Assembly (NCBI RefSeq): GCF_036370855.1
Contig: NC_088103.1
Location: forward strand, 34,203,904 to 34,267,903
Reading direction: 5' to 3'
DNA: 64,000 nt
DNA from: Dromaius novaehollandiae
Lineage: Eukaryota > Chordata > Aves > Casuariiformes > Dromaiidae
Part shown: positions 27,401 through 39,458 of the stretch, piece by piece
Numbering within the stretch: the stretch's first letter is position 1
Layout of the letters: every line of letters starts with the position of its first letter
Notes under the pieces: generated by a model
Told to the model about the DNA's origin: nothing
Seen by the model: only the letters and a program-made list of their open reading frames with translations
Databases searched by the model: none
Translations under genes and position numbers: made by a program

Positions 27401-30400
27401 TCTAAAATAATTGGCACCATTTTGTCTTATGGAAGCTGCCCCGCTTTGAACATACTGGGGTCTGGCTCTGCTATAACTGCGCCTGTCTGTTCACACGTTA
27501 AGCGCCTGCTTTTCACCAATCCTCCTCTTTGCTCTTTCAGCCGAAGAAACAAACAAAGAAGGAGAAGGAGCTGGAGAAGGAGAAGATGGAGAAGGAGCTC
27601 TGCAAATTAGAGGCTGCCCTGATGGACCCCAGTCGACAGCCCCAGACAGCAGATGATTTTGACCGCCTTGTGCTGAGCAGTCCCAACAGCTCCATCCTCT
27701 GGCTGCAGTACATGGCCTTCCACCTCCAGGCCACCGAGATAGAGAAGGCCAGAGCTGTAGCAGAGAGAGCGCTTAAAACCATCTCTTTCAGGTGATTGCA
27801 GGGTTTTGCCTTTTCTTTATCCCAAATAGTAAGTGATGCTGGGGGGTGGTGATGGAAAAGGAGCATTGGGAGCGCCATCAGTGCTCGTGTGTAGGCTGGG
27901 AAGGGCTGTTTCAGTGAGCGCAAAGGGACTACGTGGCTGCAGTTGCCAGCTGGCCTTGTGAAGGTCTAACCTGAGTCACCACGCTTGGCCTGCTGCAGCC
28001 TGTGAGCACACTGACTCCCCAAGGTACCACTGAGCATGCAGTCATACCTCTGAGCAGTCAGAAGGGTTTGGAGGGCATAGCACTGTCAGTGATGTCCTCC
28101 TTAGATCAAAACAAACTGAAACTCCTGTCGCCGTTTCTACAGGGCCTTGGGTACTGAAACATCTCCACAGCATGATTAAATGTGTTACGTTTTCTTGAAT
28201 CATCCCTGTGTTTTTAAATTACAAACAGTGGTTAAAACTTGCAGTGTGAAACAGCTATTGTGCTCTATCCCAGGAGTGGTGTTTCAGTGGTGGGGTATGC
28301 CCCCTTCCTATGTCTCAGAGACATGCTATGCATCAGTGAATCTTTGTAGGGTGCTTTGCAAAAACCTGATGACGGCTGGTAAAAAGCTAAACGTTCTTGT
28401 TTGCATCTGCTTTAAGGGAAGAGCAGGAGAAACTAAATGTCTGGGTAGCTCTGCTGAACCTGGAGAACATGTATGGCACTGAGGAGACACTGATGAAGGT
28501 TTTTGAGAGAGCTGTTCAATACAATGAGCCTCTGAAAGTCTTCCAGCATCTGTGTGACATCTATGCCAATTCTGAGAAGTACAAGGTGAGGTATCCCCGG
28601 TTTTGTGTTTCAAGCAGCAGGGGCTTGAGTGCTCCAGGATAGGCCTGAAAGACCTTGGGGAAAGGGGAGGAAGAGAACTCATTTTCTGCCTGGGTCTATT
28701 TGTGTTCCCCCATGCCATGGCTTGCTACGCTAGTTGTGTCCTTGGAGAATCTCTGTAATGGGTATGATTCCTTCTGTATGTTTGCTCTTGAAAAGATTTG
28801 GAATGAGGAGCACTGATTACAGGTAGTGCAGGCAGGTCCCAGGCAAGTATCCTATCCAGTCCTGCCAGTAAACCACCACTCCTGGCTTTGTAAGCTTCCA
28901 TTTGTCAGACATTATATCTATCCTATCCCTAACTGGGACTAACAGTTATGATGGGCAGCAGGCAAGGCACTGTTGATACTTTCTTCTCTCACAAATGTTT
29001 GAAGATACCTGGGCAAGACAAAGAGTTTCTTAGAGTTACAAGGCTTTCTCATGAATCCGTGTGATCTAATCCAGTCTCCCTCTGCCTTTCCAGCAAGCAG
29101 AAGAACTGTACCACACCATGTTGAAGCGTTTCCGTCAGGAGAAATCTGTGTGGCTGAAGTATGCCTCCTTCCTCCTGAAACAAGGCCAAACTGAGGCTAC
29201 ACACAGACTTTTGGAGCGTGCTCTCAAGGCTTTGCCCACCAAAGAACGTAAGTGCTCTCCTCCCCACCTGTGATGCAGTCTGTCTGTTGACAGGTCTGGT
29301 AGATTAGCTGCTCTCTGATATCTCTATCTTCCTGTGACAGCGTTTGTAGGAGATGCAAAATGCAATCAGCTGAGCCTACTGCACTTGTCTATAAGGGAAG
29401 GGGAAATTTCAGCCTGGTATCAATTTTAAACCCTCTTGCAATAAAATTTGCTGTGATGGGCAAAAGCAAAGCACCTGAAGCGAAGATGACTTTGGGTCTT
29501 CAAGCTCTCTGTAAAAGCTCAGTTGTTTTGGTTCCAGGTTTGTGGGGCTGGGCCTGGCCCATGTGTGGTGCCGTTTGAGTGTGAGAACGAACCCCTCTCC
29601 TGCAGAGAGCTGAGATGGAAAGTGAACCATGACACCTTCCCTCCCCCACTTTGGTCCCAAACCTCTTAACAGCAGGGTCTTTTGTCTCTGGGTAGGGATG
29701 GTGCTCTCCCTGTCCCTGCCTCTGTTCTGTGTAATTGCTGCTCACCTGTATTTGTTCATAGGGGAGAGCGCTGCTATGATACCTTAGTGTGTCGTTACTT
29801 GTTCCAGATGTGGATGTCATTTCAAAGTTTGCACAGCTCGAGTTCCGCTTCGGGGACCCGGAACATGCTAAGGCCCTTTTTGAGAGCACCCTCAGCAGCT
29901 ACCCCAAGCGTACAGACATCTGGTCCATCTACATGGACATCATGATCAAACATGGCAGCCAGAAGGAAGTACGGTGAGTCCTGCCGGAGCAGGTGGGGAG
30001 CAGCAAGTCCAGTGCTTGGAGTAACACTTGCAAAGAGCAGACACCCTGCAGCATGTGGTTGTCGAGGGCCTTCTAGAGCAAAGGAGAACTTGTATCACCT
30101 GGAGAAGGAAAGCCAGGGTGTGTGGAAGGGCTTATCCCTGCCAGGACAGAGGAGACTCCAAGGAGCTCCACAGGGCAGAGGGGGGCTGATTCGTAAGGGG
30201 TGACCTGCATGACGAAAACAAGGTGACTTGCATTGAGGGCATCAGTGAGGCCAGTACTGCACTTAGTGGGACTGCTAGGTTGGTGGTGGTCTCTCCTTGG
30301 TTTGTCAGGATCTGTGATGTGGTTCTGCCAAGCTGCTCTGAAGTTCAGGTACCTTGGCAACTGCAGTGCTGTCATAGCTGCTTGTCATGCTGTTTGTTTA

Positions 30401-31059
30401 ATTCTGCTGTTACTAACTCTGCACAGATAGTCTGTGAGCATACTGATCTCCCAGGCTGAACTGTCCCCACAGAGACACAACATTCCCCTGTTGTATCTTA
30501 GGAGTGAAATTAAGCATTGCTTTCTGGCATATCTTGTAATATAAAAATGGAGAGATCAATCACTCTCTTTTCGCTGAGAGCTGACAAAAGGAAGTCTAGC
30601 TTCCCACACTGTGGATCTAGCTTTGGCTCTTCATGAACAGAGTGTCAAATGAAGTGGCTGGATCTTCACACAAGTTGACCAGCAACCTTTGAGCTCTGCA
30701 GGCAGATAGAAGCCCTCTGCTTTGAGGTATTGGCCAGTTCTTAGGAATCTCTTGCTTCAAGCACCAGCACTTTGCAGCAGGTCAAATGTCTCTCCTGAAT
30801 TTGCTCTTTATTCAGAGGCAGGATATAGAGCTTGTGTTGAGTGCTGTCGCCAACACAGTGATCTGAATGGCCTTTGGTTTCTTGCAGGGACATCTTTGAG
30901 AGGGTCATACACCTGAGCTTGGCACCCAAGAGGATGAAATTCTTCTTTAAACGCTACCTGGATTATGAGAAGAAATATGGTACAACAGAAACCGTCCTGG
31001 CTGTGAAAACAGCAGCACTAGAGTATGTGGAGGCGAAGAGTTCCCTTGCTGAGAGCTAA
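4493..31059 (+). CDS. PDCD11: PDCD11 / RRP5 homologue, ribosome biogenesis protein
   Basis: This nucleolar factor is needed for 18S and 5.8S/ITS1 pre-rRNA processing as part of the U3-containing processome; it is also known as NF-kappa-B-binding protein NFBP. I place 35 coding exons (listed in the exon-block entries) totalling 5529 nt, giving 1842 residues; the human protein is 1871. All junctions keep phase and none introduces a stop. Order of parts: a Lys-rich N-terminus (1-79); a long series of S1 RNA-binding repeats (about 85-1400), recognisable from segments such as [19 protein letters not shown]; an acidic/basic low-complexity linker (about 1400-1560); then HAT/TPR-like repeats (about 1565-1842) with the near-invariant [20 protein letters not shown]. 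The start codon matches the vertebrate N-terminus ([13 protein letters not shown]). The stop follows [12 protein letters not shown]. The neighbours are the same as in human. The gene looks intact. Confidence 0.96.
9913..15710 (+). other. PDCD11: PDCD11 exons 9-17: central S1 repeats
   Basis: Coding exons: 9913-10119, 10458-10582, 11189-11249, 11920-12066, 12197-12448, 13324-13467, 14163-14363, 14927-15097, 15491-15710. They cover residues 328 to about 836. Recognisable S1 segments include [40 protein letters not shown] and [20 protein letters not shown]. The donor of exon 15 (14363/14364) is GTATCCTTT rather than a U2-type site; see the U12 intron entry. Exon 17 ends with one base of a split Gly codon. 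Confidence 0.9.
14364..14926 (+). other. PDCD11: U12-type (minor spliceosome) intron of PDCD11
   Basis: The intron opens with GTATCCTTT, the exact U12-type GT-AG donor consensus. It closes with TTCCCTAAC (14907-14915) about 11-12 nt before the AG at 14925-14926. That is one mismatch from the U12 branch-point consensus TTCCTTAAC and lies at the short spacing typical of this class. The other PDCD11 donors I read are U2-like. Codon phase (0) and similarity to human PDCD11 across the junction support the placement. Confidence 0.8.
15711..18112 (+). other. Largest PDCD11 intron (intron 17), no internal gene seen
   Basis: This 2.4-kb intron runs between a GTAAAG donor and the acceptor TTTATTTAG. 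It is AT-rich and free of recognisable CR1 or coding sequence. No box C/D or H/ACA RNA could be convincingly made out by eye. Confidence 0.5.
18113..24976 (+). other. PDCD11: PDCD11 exons 18-28: C-terminal S1 repeats
   Basis: Coding exons: 18113-18265, 18989-19104, 19277-19800, 20315-20377, 20837-20945, 21458-21547, 21900-22002, 22530-22707, 23504-23560, 24413-24535, 24854-24976. They cover about residues 837-1382. Exon 20 (524 nt) is the largest and contains the conserved [17 protein letters not shown] and [15 protein letters not shown] segments. Later S1 segments include [20 protein letters not shown] and [17 protein letters not shown]. Many junctions here split codons and every split codon reconstitutes correctly. 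Confidence 0.9.
25166..26442 (+). other. PDCD11: PDCD11 exons 29-31: charged low-complexity linker
   Basis: Coding exons: 25166-25364, 25795-25920, 26299-26442. After closing the last S1-like segment ([17 protein letters not shown]), these exons encode runs rich in Glu, Lys and Arg, such as [20 protein letters not shown] and [18 protein letters not shown]. This is the poorly conserved hinge between the S1 and HAT halves of RRP5. The reading frame stays open, but sequence conservation gives less support for exact splice sites than elsewhere in the gene. Confidence 0.82.
27541..31059 (+). other. PDCD11: PDCD11 exons 32-36: HAT-repeat C-terminus
   Basis: Coding exons: 27541-27791, 28417-28585, 29094-29247, 29808-29973, 30888-31059 (including TAA). 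They encode about residues 1540-1842, the most conserved part of the protein. The HAT-type helical repeats carry aromatic landmarks, as in [52 protein letters not shown] and [20 protein letters not shown]. In yeast Rrp5 this half is sufficient for the early 18S pathway. Confidence 0.94.
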
Positions 31060-32285
31060 ATACTGAGCAAGTAAAACCAGAGAGACTCAGTTCTCCATGC
31101 GGTGTGGGAATCAAGAGGTGTGGAGTTCAACTGTGGGTGTCTATGGACAGCAAGTTTCCTGAGAGTATCGGTGTAGGACCAAACCAAACTGGAAAAAGGA
31201 ATCATCTAAAGGAGAGATCCGAAAAATGCTTGCAGCTTTCTCCAGCTGTTACAAGTTAGCCTAGTCTGTTGATGACTTTGAAGCCAGTTATTTAAATATA
31301 GACTATTTTATAATCAGTTTGAGCATCAGCCCTGCCTGTTCTGCTTTCCTGTGGAAATGGTGCAGTTATGGCCCCTTATTTTTAAGTACAATGGTATCCT
31401 ATAAATTAATTTCTCTCTCTGTCAAATGGCAGAGAAGATTCTTGCCTTTTGCATGAAATTGATGTTTCAAAAGGTTTGTCTGAAGTGCCTTTGTGCTGCC
31501 AGCAGTTGGCAGAAGAACATGGAATCACAGAATGGTTGAGGTTGGAAGGTACCTCTGGAGATCTAGTCTCACCCCCCTGCTCAAAGCAGGGTCAACTACA
31601 GCGGGTTGCCCAACACCATGTCCTGTTGAGTTTTGAGTATCTCTAAGGATGGAGATGCCACAGCCTCTTTGGGCAACCTGCTCCAGTGTTCAGTCACCCT
31701 TACAGTAAAGCTTTTTCTTATGCTTAAACAGAACTTCCTGTGTTTCAGTTTGTGCCCGTTGCTTCTTGTCCTTTGACTGGACACCACTGAAAAGAGCCTG
31801 GCTCTGTCATCTTTACACCCTCCCATCTGGTATTTATACATGTTGATAGGATCCCCCTGAGCCTTCTCTTCTTGAGCCTAAACAGTCCCTCTCTGTGTAT
31901 GTCAGATATTCCAATCATTCAGTCATCTGTGTGGCCCTTTGCTGGACCTACCCCAGTATGTCCATGTCTGTCTTGTACTGGGGACCCCAGCACTGGAACC
32001 AGCAGACCAGGTGTGGCCTCAGCTGTGCTGAGTTAGAGGGGAAGGATCACCTTCCTTAACTTGCTGGCAATGTTCTTCCTAATGCAGCTCGGAGGGGCTG
32101 TTGGCCTTTTTAGCCACAAGGGCACATATCTTTAAAGCCCACAGCATCCAATTATGATGGGTCTCATGAGGTCAGACATCTCCGATAACAAATTGCCAGT
32201 GATGGCTGACAAAAAATAGTGATTTTTTTCAGTAGCGATTGTCTCTTGAGAGAGATCAATAAAGTCAGACAAGAAAGCTTTTTCC
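31060..32285 (+). other. PDCD11: PDCD11 3' UTR and possible poly(A) signal
   Basis: No canonical AATAAA occurs between the stop and the CR1 insertion. The first is AATAAA at 32258-32263, with a second near 32295. If either is used, the CR1 copy at 31.5-32.1 kb is part of the mature 3' UTR. A non-canonical signal nearer the stop cannot be excluded. Confidence 0.4.
31521..32130 (-). mobile_element. CR1 LINE 3' end, about 0.6 kb
   Basis: The plus strand starts with GGAATCACAGAATGGTTGAG, the reverse complement of the CR1 3' terminus, and continues with the usual landmarks: GGTTGGAAGGTACCTCTGG, CTCAAAGCAGGGTCAACTAC, GGGCAACCTGCTCCAGTG, then the decayed end of the second ORF (plus-strand CAGTTTGTGCCCGTTGC, AGGTGTGGCCTCAG). 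It is 5'-truncated, as most CR1 copies are, and antisense to PDCD11. Confidence 0.9.
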
Positions 32286-32289
32286 TGTG

Positions 32290-35200
32290 CTGAAAAATAA
32301 ACTGATTCCGATCTAACCTTCCACTTGGAAATAGCTAAGCATCTTGCGCATTTATGTAGGCTTTATCACTGGTGTCAGTGCCTTATGATCCTTATTCTTG
32401 TAACTTTCTGCTATGATGCGGATGTGATCATCCGTTTTACAGATGAGGAACTGAAGGAGAGGGAAAAAGCTGAGTAAGCAAACCCATGTGGTTATCCAGT
32501 GAGGAATCTAGGTTGTGCCTCGCTTCAAAATATCAAACTTAAAGTCTCACTGTAGGGCCTCTGACCTCAAAACCAGAGCTCCTAAGGACCCAACTGCTCT
32601 GCCTCTGTGGATACCCAGTGTTCGTACGGCTGAATGATTCAGCATTTAATTCACTCCCACATCCGTTGGGATTTAGAAACAAGTCATTTCACTGCTTACC
32701 CCGGGGGACAGCTGGGTACTGTGCATATTCGCAGAGTTTGCCTAATGCTCTCCTACGGGAGGAGGTTGCTTGCGACACCCAGTAGCAGCTGCTGCTTTCT
32801 TTTAAAACGTAGCTGGAGAGATTTTTTTTGGTTTTTGTTGTTTTTTTTAGATGAATTTGTTGCAGAATGTAATACATAAGCATTGCAATAGAAACCGAAA
32901 TCCCTTTGAGGTATTATTTTTTTTACAGCTACTGGCGTTATTTTAGCCTCTACAATAGTCAGCAAGGCAAATGAAAGAGCTGTGTGTAATTCTCTCTGCT
33001 GGAGGAGCCTGGTTTAAATCCATCTTGCTGCTGGGAAGAGTGCCCTAATGAACAGCTGAACTTCCCTCTTGGCGCTTCAGCGGGAGATCTAGTCCATTTG
33101 CTTACACTGGGGTAAAAAGCCATGTGGCTTAACATCCTACTTTCAGTATTTTTGCAGAAGTTAATCAAATCTTGACTCCTTCCCTCCCTCCCTTGTTTTC
33201 CTCTTTGCCTCCAGCCTTTCCCACACCTCTGTAGCCCTTGCTCTGACTCCTTTCCTGTCTCAATACTTTCTCCCTTGTGCTGCCATTGCTGGGGAAGGAT
33301 GAGTGACTGTGTCAGCAGGGGTATTTGGGAGCGTGTTGATGGGCTAGGGGAGTCGGAAGCCCAGGGCTGCAGAGGAGGGGAGAAAAAATTCCCAACAGTT
33401 GCAAACATTTCTGACTGCAGTAGTTTGCTCCACTCCTGTCAGCTGTCCACTGAAACGTGCCTCACAAATGAGGAGGGAAAATGGACAAACAGGACAAATC
33501 TCTGGCCCACCTCAGCAAAGAGAAAGCTGCTGGAGTTAATGCAGAAGAGAGAAATGAACAACCGGGGTGAGAGCAGAGTGCAGCAGAGAAATGAGAGAGT
33601 AAGTGACCCTGACACTAAGGACAAGTTCATAAAAGCACTAGTCTGCCTCCTTAGTTCGGGTGGTGTCTGCACGCAAGAAAGCTAAACAGAGCAAAGGCTG
33701 GGTTATCCTCATGGTTTATTCTTAAGATAAAGTCTTTCCCAAGCATTACGTGTCATGCCCCTTTCCTTCAAAGGAGGGAAGAGGAGAGAAGGAACTGGCT
33801 ATGGAAGTGGTTCAAAGGAACAACTAGGAGTATCGAGGAGGGAGACAGGAGAAATAAAGGAAATAAGAGGCACAGGCATATCTTCATGCTACTGTGTGTC
33901 AGCAAGTTACTTTGCATCTGCTGACCTGCATGCGGGGGTGGTATGCATGTTTGTACCTGAGGGCCAGGTAGAAGAAATGCAAATTAACTCTCTCTCATCT
34001 CAAGTTAATGCAACTCTAACTCACATCTGATGATTTCTGCAGATTAGTTGATGGTGTTGATGGGAGCCAGGCTTCCCCACAAATGCCAGGCAAATCTGTG
34101 AAGAAGCCTAACAGGGATCCTGGGATTTCTTGCCCATTAAGTAGCGTACGCACCTGTTTACAGAGATGGAGTGCCCTCCAACTCTTTCTTGCAAAGGGAC
34201 ATATTTGTTAATAGGTTTATAAATACATTTTCCTTCCTTTGCTGCAAACACGTACCTTGACTCTACACTCCTTATTGCAAGAATGACTAAAAAACAGTGT
34301 TACTAACTTGTAATATCTGGTAATGCTTTCAAATTTCAGGTCCTGAAGTCATCTGAATAAGAGAGGATCTGAATGTTTAATAGAAAGAAAAAGTAAGTTC
34401 CTATCCTTGTGTTCATTAATATATGCCTTCTGTGCCCCCCCCCCCAAAAAAAAACCTGAAAGGCAATGAAAAAGGATTCTCATTTAAGAATTTATTTCAA
34501 ATCTCCCCGTGTTTAAGCCCATCTGAGTTCAGTGGGGTTGAGTCATGCTTTTTGAACAATTTAAGGCTTTTCAGCAGAAGGCACAGTATAAAACTAAAGG
34601 AAGCTTTATCTATAAAGAAACAGTACGAAGAGGAAAACCAAACTGCATTGTTCTGCCAGCTCTGAAAAAGGGTATTGGTAAAACAAGGTTGACCTTTAGG
34701 GGCAGGAGACTGCAGTGCCACAGGAACAGCCTTGAAGTCTCAGTCAGCACAACGGCACAGTGAGAGCCGTAGTTTTATACCTCTCTAGCCTCACTTTCAG
34801 AGTACAGCTGAGTCCCTAAAACAGACTGTCTGCTGCAGGGACCACTTAAGGCAATGGAAGGAGTTTAAGGAAGTTCAGTGGTGGAGGGCTAGGGAGAGGG
34901 CTGCTCCCCCCATCCCATTCCCACTGATCCTTGTCACTGCAGGGTTGCAGTGTCTGCATAGCAGAGAGGTGCACGTAATGTCGTCTTTTGGCTAGCAAGT
35001 TTCTGATCTCGTTCCTTGGGAGAAAGATGCTTCATTCTTATGGCCAAAGAACCATGCTTATATGGTATAGTTACATGTATATAACTGAATCCAGTTGGGA
35101 TCTTGCTACAACTCGCAACCCAACTGGGACCTCGTCAGTGGTTGGATGAGAAATTCAGTGAGCTACAGACAACGGTGTGGTTCACTCCAAGTGCTGTTCC

Positions 35201-36011
35201 CTCTGAGCCTCCACCAGCTAGCTCGGCTGAGAGCTGTTCTGCTGATGGTGCTGACTTCCAGGTTTGTAAACTCATAGTTGTCACCGTTTGGACTCTTTTA
35301 AAATTCTAAGGCACTTCCAGTAAGAACAAAGGGAGTTTGGTGTCCTACCCAAATTCCAGCTTGGCAATTACAGAGTGTCTCTCTAAATACTGGGAATTTC
35401 AGTGGTTCCTCCTGCCTTAGTCTCTCAGATATTCGGTGTGTTGGTGTGTTACTGACCCATTCCTTCCCAGATGCAATTGCATCCCAGTTGCCACAGGAAT
35501 TTATCTACTGCTTCCCTCTCTCCCTGCACTGTGCAGTCTGTACAAAGTGCTCTGCATAACAGGCACTGCAAAACCATGTAATAAGATACTGGTGTCAGAA
35601 AAACAAGCAGGTGTGTGGGATGAGCTGATGCTAACTCTGCTTTGGAGGAGACAAGTGGGACTTGCAGCAGTCATAGTTAAAAATGAATTGTGCCCACCTT
35701 TCACTCCCCTGAGGTTTCTGCTGGTGCAGTAGACAGCAGGGCGCACCGGCAGCCCGAAGGTAAGGTGCACGTCTGCTCTTTGCTCCAATCATCTCTCCGA
35801 GAGAAGCAGCAAGATGGTTGTCTCCAAGGGAGGGGTTCCCCAGCTTAGTGAATTGCTTATCACTCTCCACCTTGAGGCTGTTAATCGCTTTTCAGCCGCA
35901 GATGGAAATAATCCTGCTGGGAAGAATATTCCTAATGAAACAGTCAGCCACACACCGATACTGATAGGCTAATCAGGTGGTTTAGGGAACTGGTCCCAGC
36001 GCCTGCCTGTC
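32290..36011. other. Intergenic region between convergent PDCD11 and CALHM2
   Basis: No coding exon recognised. The region includes a C13/A10 homopolymer junction (about 34434-34456) and a 9-bp perfect inverted repeat (35091-35099 with 35119-35127). The CALHM2 3' UTR must occupy the right end, but no minus-strand AATAAA or ATTAAA was found within 500 bp of its stop. Confidence 0.5.
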
Positions 36012-37391
36012 TTAGGAAGCCAAAAAGAGCATTTCGTGGCCTTCGGGGGCTGGCCCATTGCCTTCCACCCCTTTGGCCCATTTATGGAGCCGGCTGTAGA
36101 GAGGGAAGCCCTTGTTTTCCCTATAGATGTAGACTCCAGTGATGGCGTTCCACTGGGGGCTTGGCTGGACGCCCTCCACGGGAAACTCCTGCACCAGCTC
36201 CTTCTCTTCCTTGTCCAGCGCCACGAAGCCAAAGAAGTGCTTCACGTTCTCGGCCGCCAGGACCCTGGAGTGGACCTCTGCTGTGCGGCGGAAGAGCTTG
36301 TCCTCGTTGGAGCGGTACTGGTCCCAGTAGGCCTCCTGCCGGTAGCTCAGCGGGGAGCAGCAATGCTTCAGGCACTTGGTGAGGAAAATCAGGACTGCAA
36401 CTATCCCGATGAGCAGCCAGCCGAAGAGCTGAGAGAGAGAGGCTGCGTTACAACATGGTGAGATGGCCTTCCCCTTCCCCACACCTTCCTAGCTTGGGTG
36501 ACCCCATGGGTGTTGTGCCTTCACCGGCAGTGGGAATCACTAGCTGCTTTGGAGAGAGGAGGGTGATTGGCCACTGGGGCTGCCCAGGACACAGCAAGGC
36601 GGTGGGGTAAACCCTAGGTGTCCTCCCCCATCCATCAGCCCTGCTAGGGGGGGACGTGAGAGGCTGTAACGCAGCCTCATCTCCGGAGCAGCAAGAGCCT
36701 TGTGGCTGCTGGTCCTCTCTCTCCTCTCTGTGCTTTTGCCCCCAGCTGCGAACCCACCCCCTTCAGCCAGGGACAGGACCTCAATGGCTGCTAACGAGCC
36801 TCCACTGGTCGTCAGTGCTGCCTATAGCCTTTGCCCCAGCGTACTTACCTGGGACTCGTATCTCAGCCTCCTGGTCACTTCATCCCTAAACCTGGTCAGG
36901 TTTGCTGGGATGTCTTTACAGGGGAACCTGGCCAGGGCCTCGGCCCCATACTCAGCTGGAAACTTATCCAGGGAGGCGGGCTTGACGAACTCGCTGAGGG
37001 CGCAGATGTAGGCCTCCCCGCGGAGCAGCGAGATGACCGACCAGGTGACGGGCGCCACGGCAGCCCGGCCCATGATGGAGCCGAAGAGGAGGAAGGTGGC
37101 CGCAGCAGAGAAGTTCTTAGTGCCTCGCTTGTGGCACTCGGCCACCACGTTCCAGGTGTGGTTGTTCCAGATGACGCCGATGAGGAAGAGCGCCAGGGCT
37201 GGGACACCGATGGCAGCTAGGCCGTAGATGTAATTGCGGGCTGGGGAGCAGGGGCAGTGGAAGGCCACAACTGAGAAAAGTTCCTCGCTGCCCACTGTGC
37301 CCAGGGCCACCAGGCCGTTAAAAATCATCACATCTTTACTCTTGAAGAATAGGGAAAGGAAACGGAAGTTTTCAGTAACGAAGGCAGCCAT
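36012..37391 (-). CDS. CALHM2: Calcium homeostasis modulator 2
   Basis: CALHM2 is a four-transmembrane large-pore channel subunit of the CALHM family, at the plasma membrane. Two coding exons: 37391-36849 and 36428-36012, joined in phase 0 through AG|GTAAGT and CTCTCTCAG. The product is 319 residues; the human one is 323. The N-terminus MAAFVTENFRFLSLFFKSK and C-terminal block PQWNAITGVYIYRENKG identify it as CALHM2 rather than CALHM1 or 3. The FHCPCSPARNY cysteine pair of the extracellular disulphides is present. Where CALHM1 and 3 have LLDGK, CALHM2 has LLRGE, as in the human protein. A good acceptor (GCCGCCCCAG) 7 bp before the ATG indicates an upstream untranslated exon. The gene is intact. 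Confidence 0.95.
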
Positions 37392-37399
37392 CTCGTCCC

Positions 37400-38279
37400 T
37401 GGGGCGGCAGGGGAGAGAAGGTGCGTGCTGCGGTCAGAGGCCGTGCTGGCCCACCTCGTAGCACCTAGGGTAACGCTGCCGGGGATGAAATATCCTCGGG
37501 TCTGCTAGTGTCCAAGGATCCGCTCTGGGAGTGCAACACCTCTTCTGCCACCTCCTCCTGCCTTGCGTCCCATGTGCCCCTTTGGAGGGCGAACAGTGCT
37601 GATTGCTAATGCCTGGGATATTTGAAGAGAGACCAAAGAGGGATTCAGCCTAAGTGACAAGGAAAAGCTCAGTCTTTTCAGTTTCCCACTAAACTCTCCA
37701 GAAGAGTATCTGCAGCAGAGGTCACTAACAGGACAGTTGAAGGAGTTGTTTCTGCCCCTGTCATCTGCATGCTCTTCTTTCCTTCTCTTTGTCTTTAGTC
37801 ACCTACCACACAGGCAATTACCATGAGCATTGCCATCTCCCAAACCTGCAACAAAGAACGACGCCGTGTTATTGAACACCTGGGCCAGAGCACTGGGGTT
37901 TGAGATGTGTCCCTAACTCTGCCACTGACTCACTCTCCAGCCCTGACGCAAATGGCACTTGCTCGCTGGTGACCAGCTTACAGGCGCTGTGGGATTTACC
38001 TCCCTCTTTAGACCTGATGAGTTAATATTTAGTAATAGGTACAGGTATGTGGAGGAAATAGCAAGAGAGTGGGCCTACTGCGTGGCTTGAGTTTGCCCAG
38101 GAGGTTTGGGTGCAGGAATGTTTCCCAGCTGGTGGGACGCATTTTGTTCAGCCAAGCTGCACTCGCTGAGCATGAGGCTGGTGCTGGCTGGCCACATTTC
38201 CAGTGCATCGAGTCATGAGAAGCTGAGGCCAGGCTGGCCAAGGGGTCACTCTTGCCATGGGATGGGGCAGAGCTGGACT

Positions 38280-38340
<61 letters not shown>

Positions 38341-39450
38341 CCTCTGTCCTGCAGCCAGCCAGCACGAGTCACCTACCAGGGACCCTGTGCTAGTGCAGCC
38401 TCAGATCCCATTGGCGCCTGTGCCCATCTCCTTACGATGCAAGTTGCAACAGAAGGCAAGGGGATACCCGTGGAGCTGTTGATACCAGCAAGAGAAATTA
38501 TTTTCTGGAAAAATGAAGCTGTCTCCCTTGATGACACAAGATATGAACACCAAAAATGATGATTGTGCCGACAGAGCTGGGCCAGCAATTACATCAGAGT
38601 TTTTGCTAGCACTGTGCAGAGCATCGTGCTGTGCCCTGGCGATAACGCACCTAACGCAAAAGTGTCTGCTGACGGTAGGCACGCAGGATCAGGCATGGGA
38701 AAGTATATCCGCTCATTTTTTTTGAAGGGCAGAAACCTCGCTCGTGTGTCGAAACCCGCTGGCCTCAGGGGAACTGCTGTTTCCTTGGTTTGCAGGATAC
38801 AGGAAGGACCTTGTGAAAGTGGCCTGACCTTCCTGCTTTAAATCACTGTTGCGCTTTGGCTCATCCTCTGCCCCCCTGAACTCTCCTGTACTCTGCTGCT
38901 CTGCGGGATGGTTGGGGGGCAGAGACTGTTCCCTGCATTCCCAAGCCAGGGTCCTTGAATTACAGTTAATAGTGAGTCATAGCACCGAGTTTCAGACGCA
39001 AGCAGCCGAGGCCTGTAATGTCTTCCTGCATCTCCCCAGTTTTCCGTATGCAAAATTCACTTGGCAAAGGAGACAGATCAGCCTCAAACTGGAGCCACAC
39101 GACGGCGAGTCAGGCCTAGAGCCTGGGCCGCCGCTGCTCGCAGCAGACACTAAACCTGCAAGCTTGCTCCAGCGCGTGCGGTTCAAAACCCTGTTATTAG
39201 AGGGAGCAGCAAATGCTACTGCTAAAACACAGCCCTACAAGAGCTGGCCACAGAGCAATCAAAAATCAGAGGGGCCGGAAAACAGCAGCATGCCATTTTG
39301 GGGAGTTTTACTCTTCCTCCGCTTGTGGGCTATGTGGCCTGTTTGGGGGGTTCAGAGGGCTGGCGAAAGGATGTTTGCAACAGTCAACTTTTAGCAGCCT
39401 CTGCTAAACGCCTTCCCTGAAACAAACCTAAAAGCAATAAAAAATGAAGT
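37400..39450 (-). other. Probable CALHM2 5' intron, including a TG microsatellite
   Basis: No coding sequence recognised. If the upstream exon donor at 39459 is used, this stretch is the first CALHM2 intron (about 2.06 kb). Confidence 0.45.
38286..38340. repeat. (TG)n microsatellite
   Basis: About 27 uninterrupted TG dinucleotides, preceded by an interrupted TGTGTTTG. Alternating purine-pyrimidine runs of this length can adopt Z-DNA and are usually length-polymorphic. Confidence 0.97.
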
Positions 39451-39458
39451 CACTTACT

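Noticed and set aside
35091-35127. Perfect 9-bp inverted repeat with a 19-nt loop
   Set aside because: Expected occasionally by chance in 64 kb; no terminator or RNA context in a eukaryotic intergenic region.
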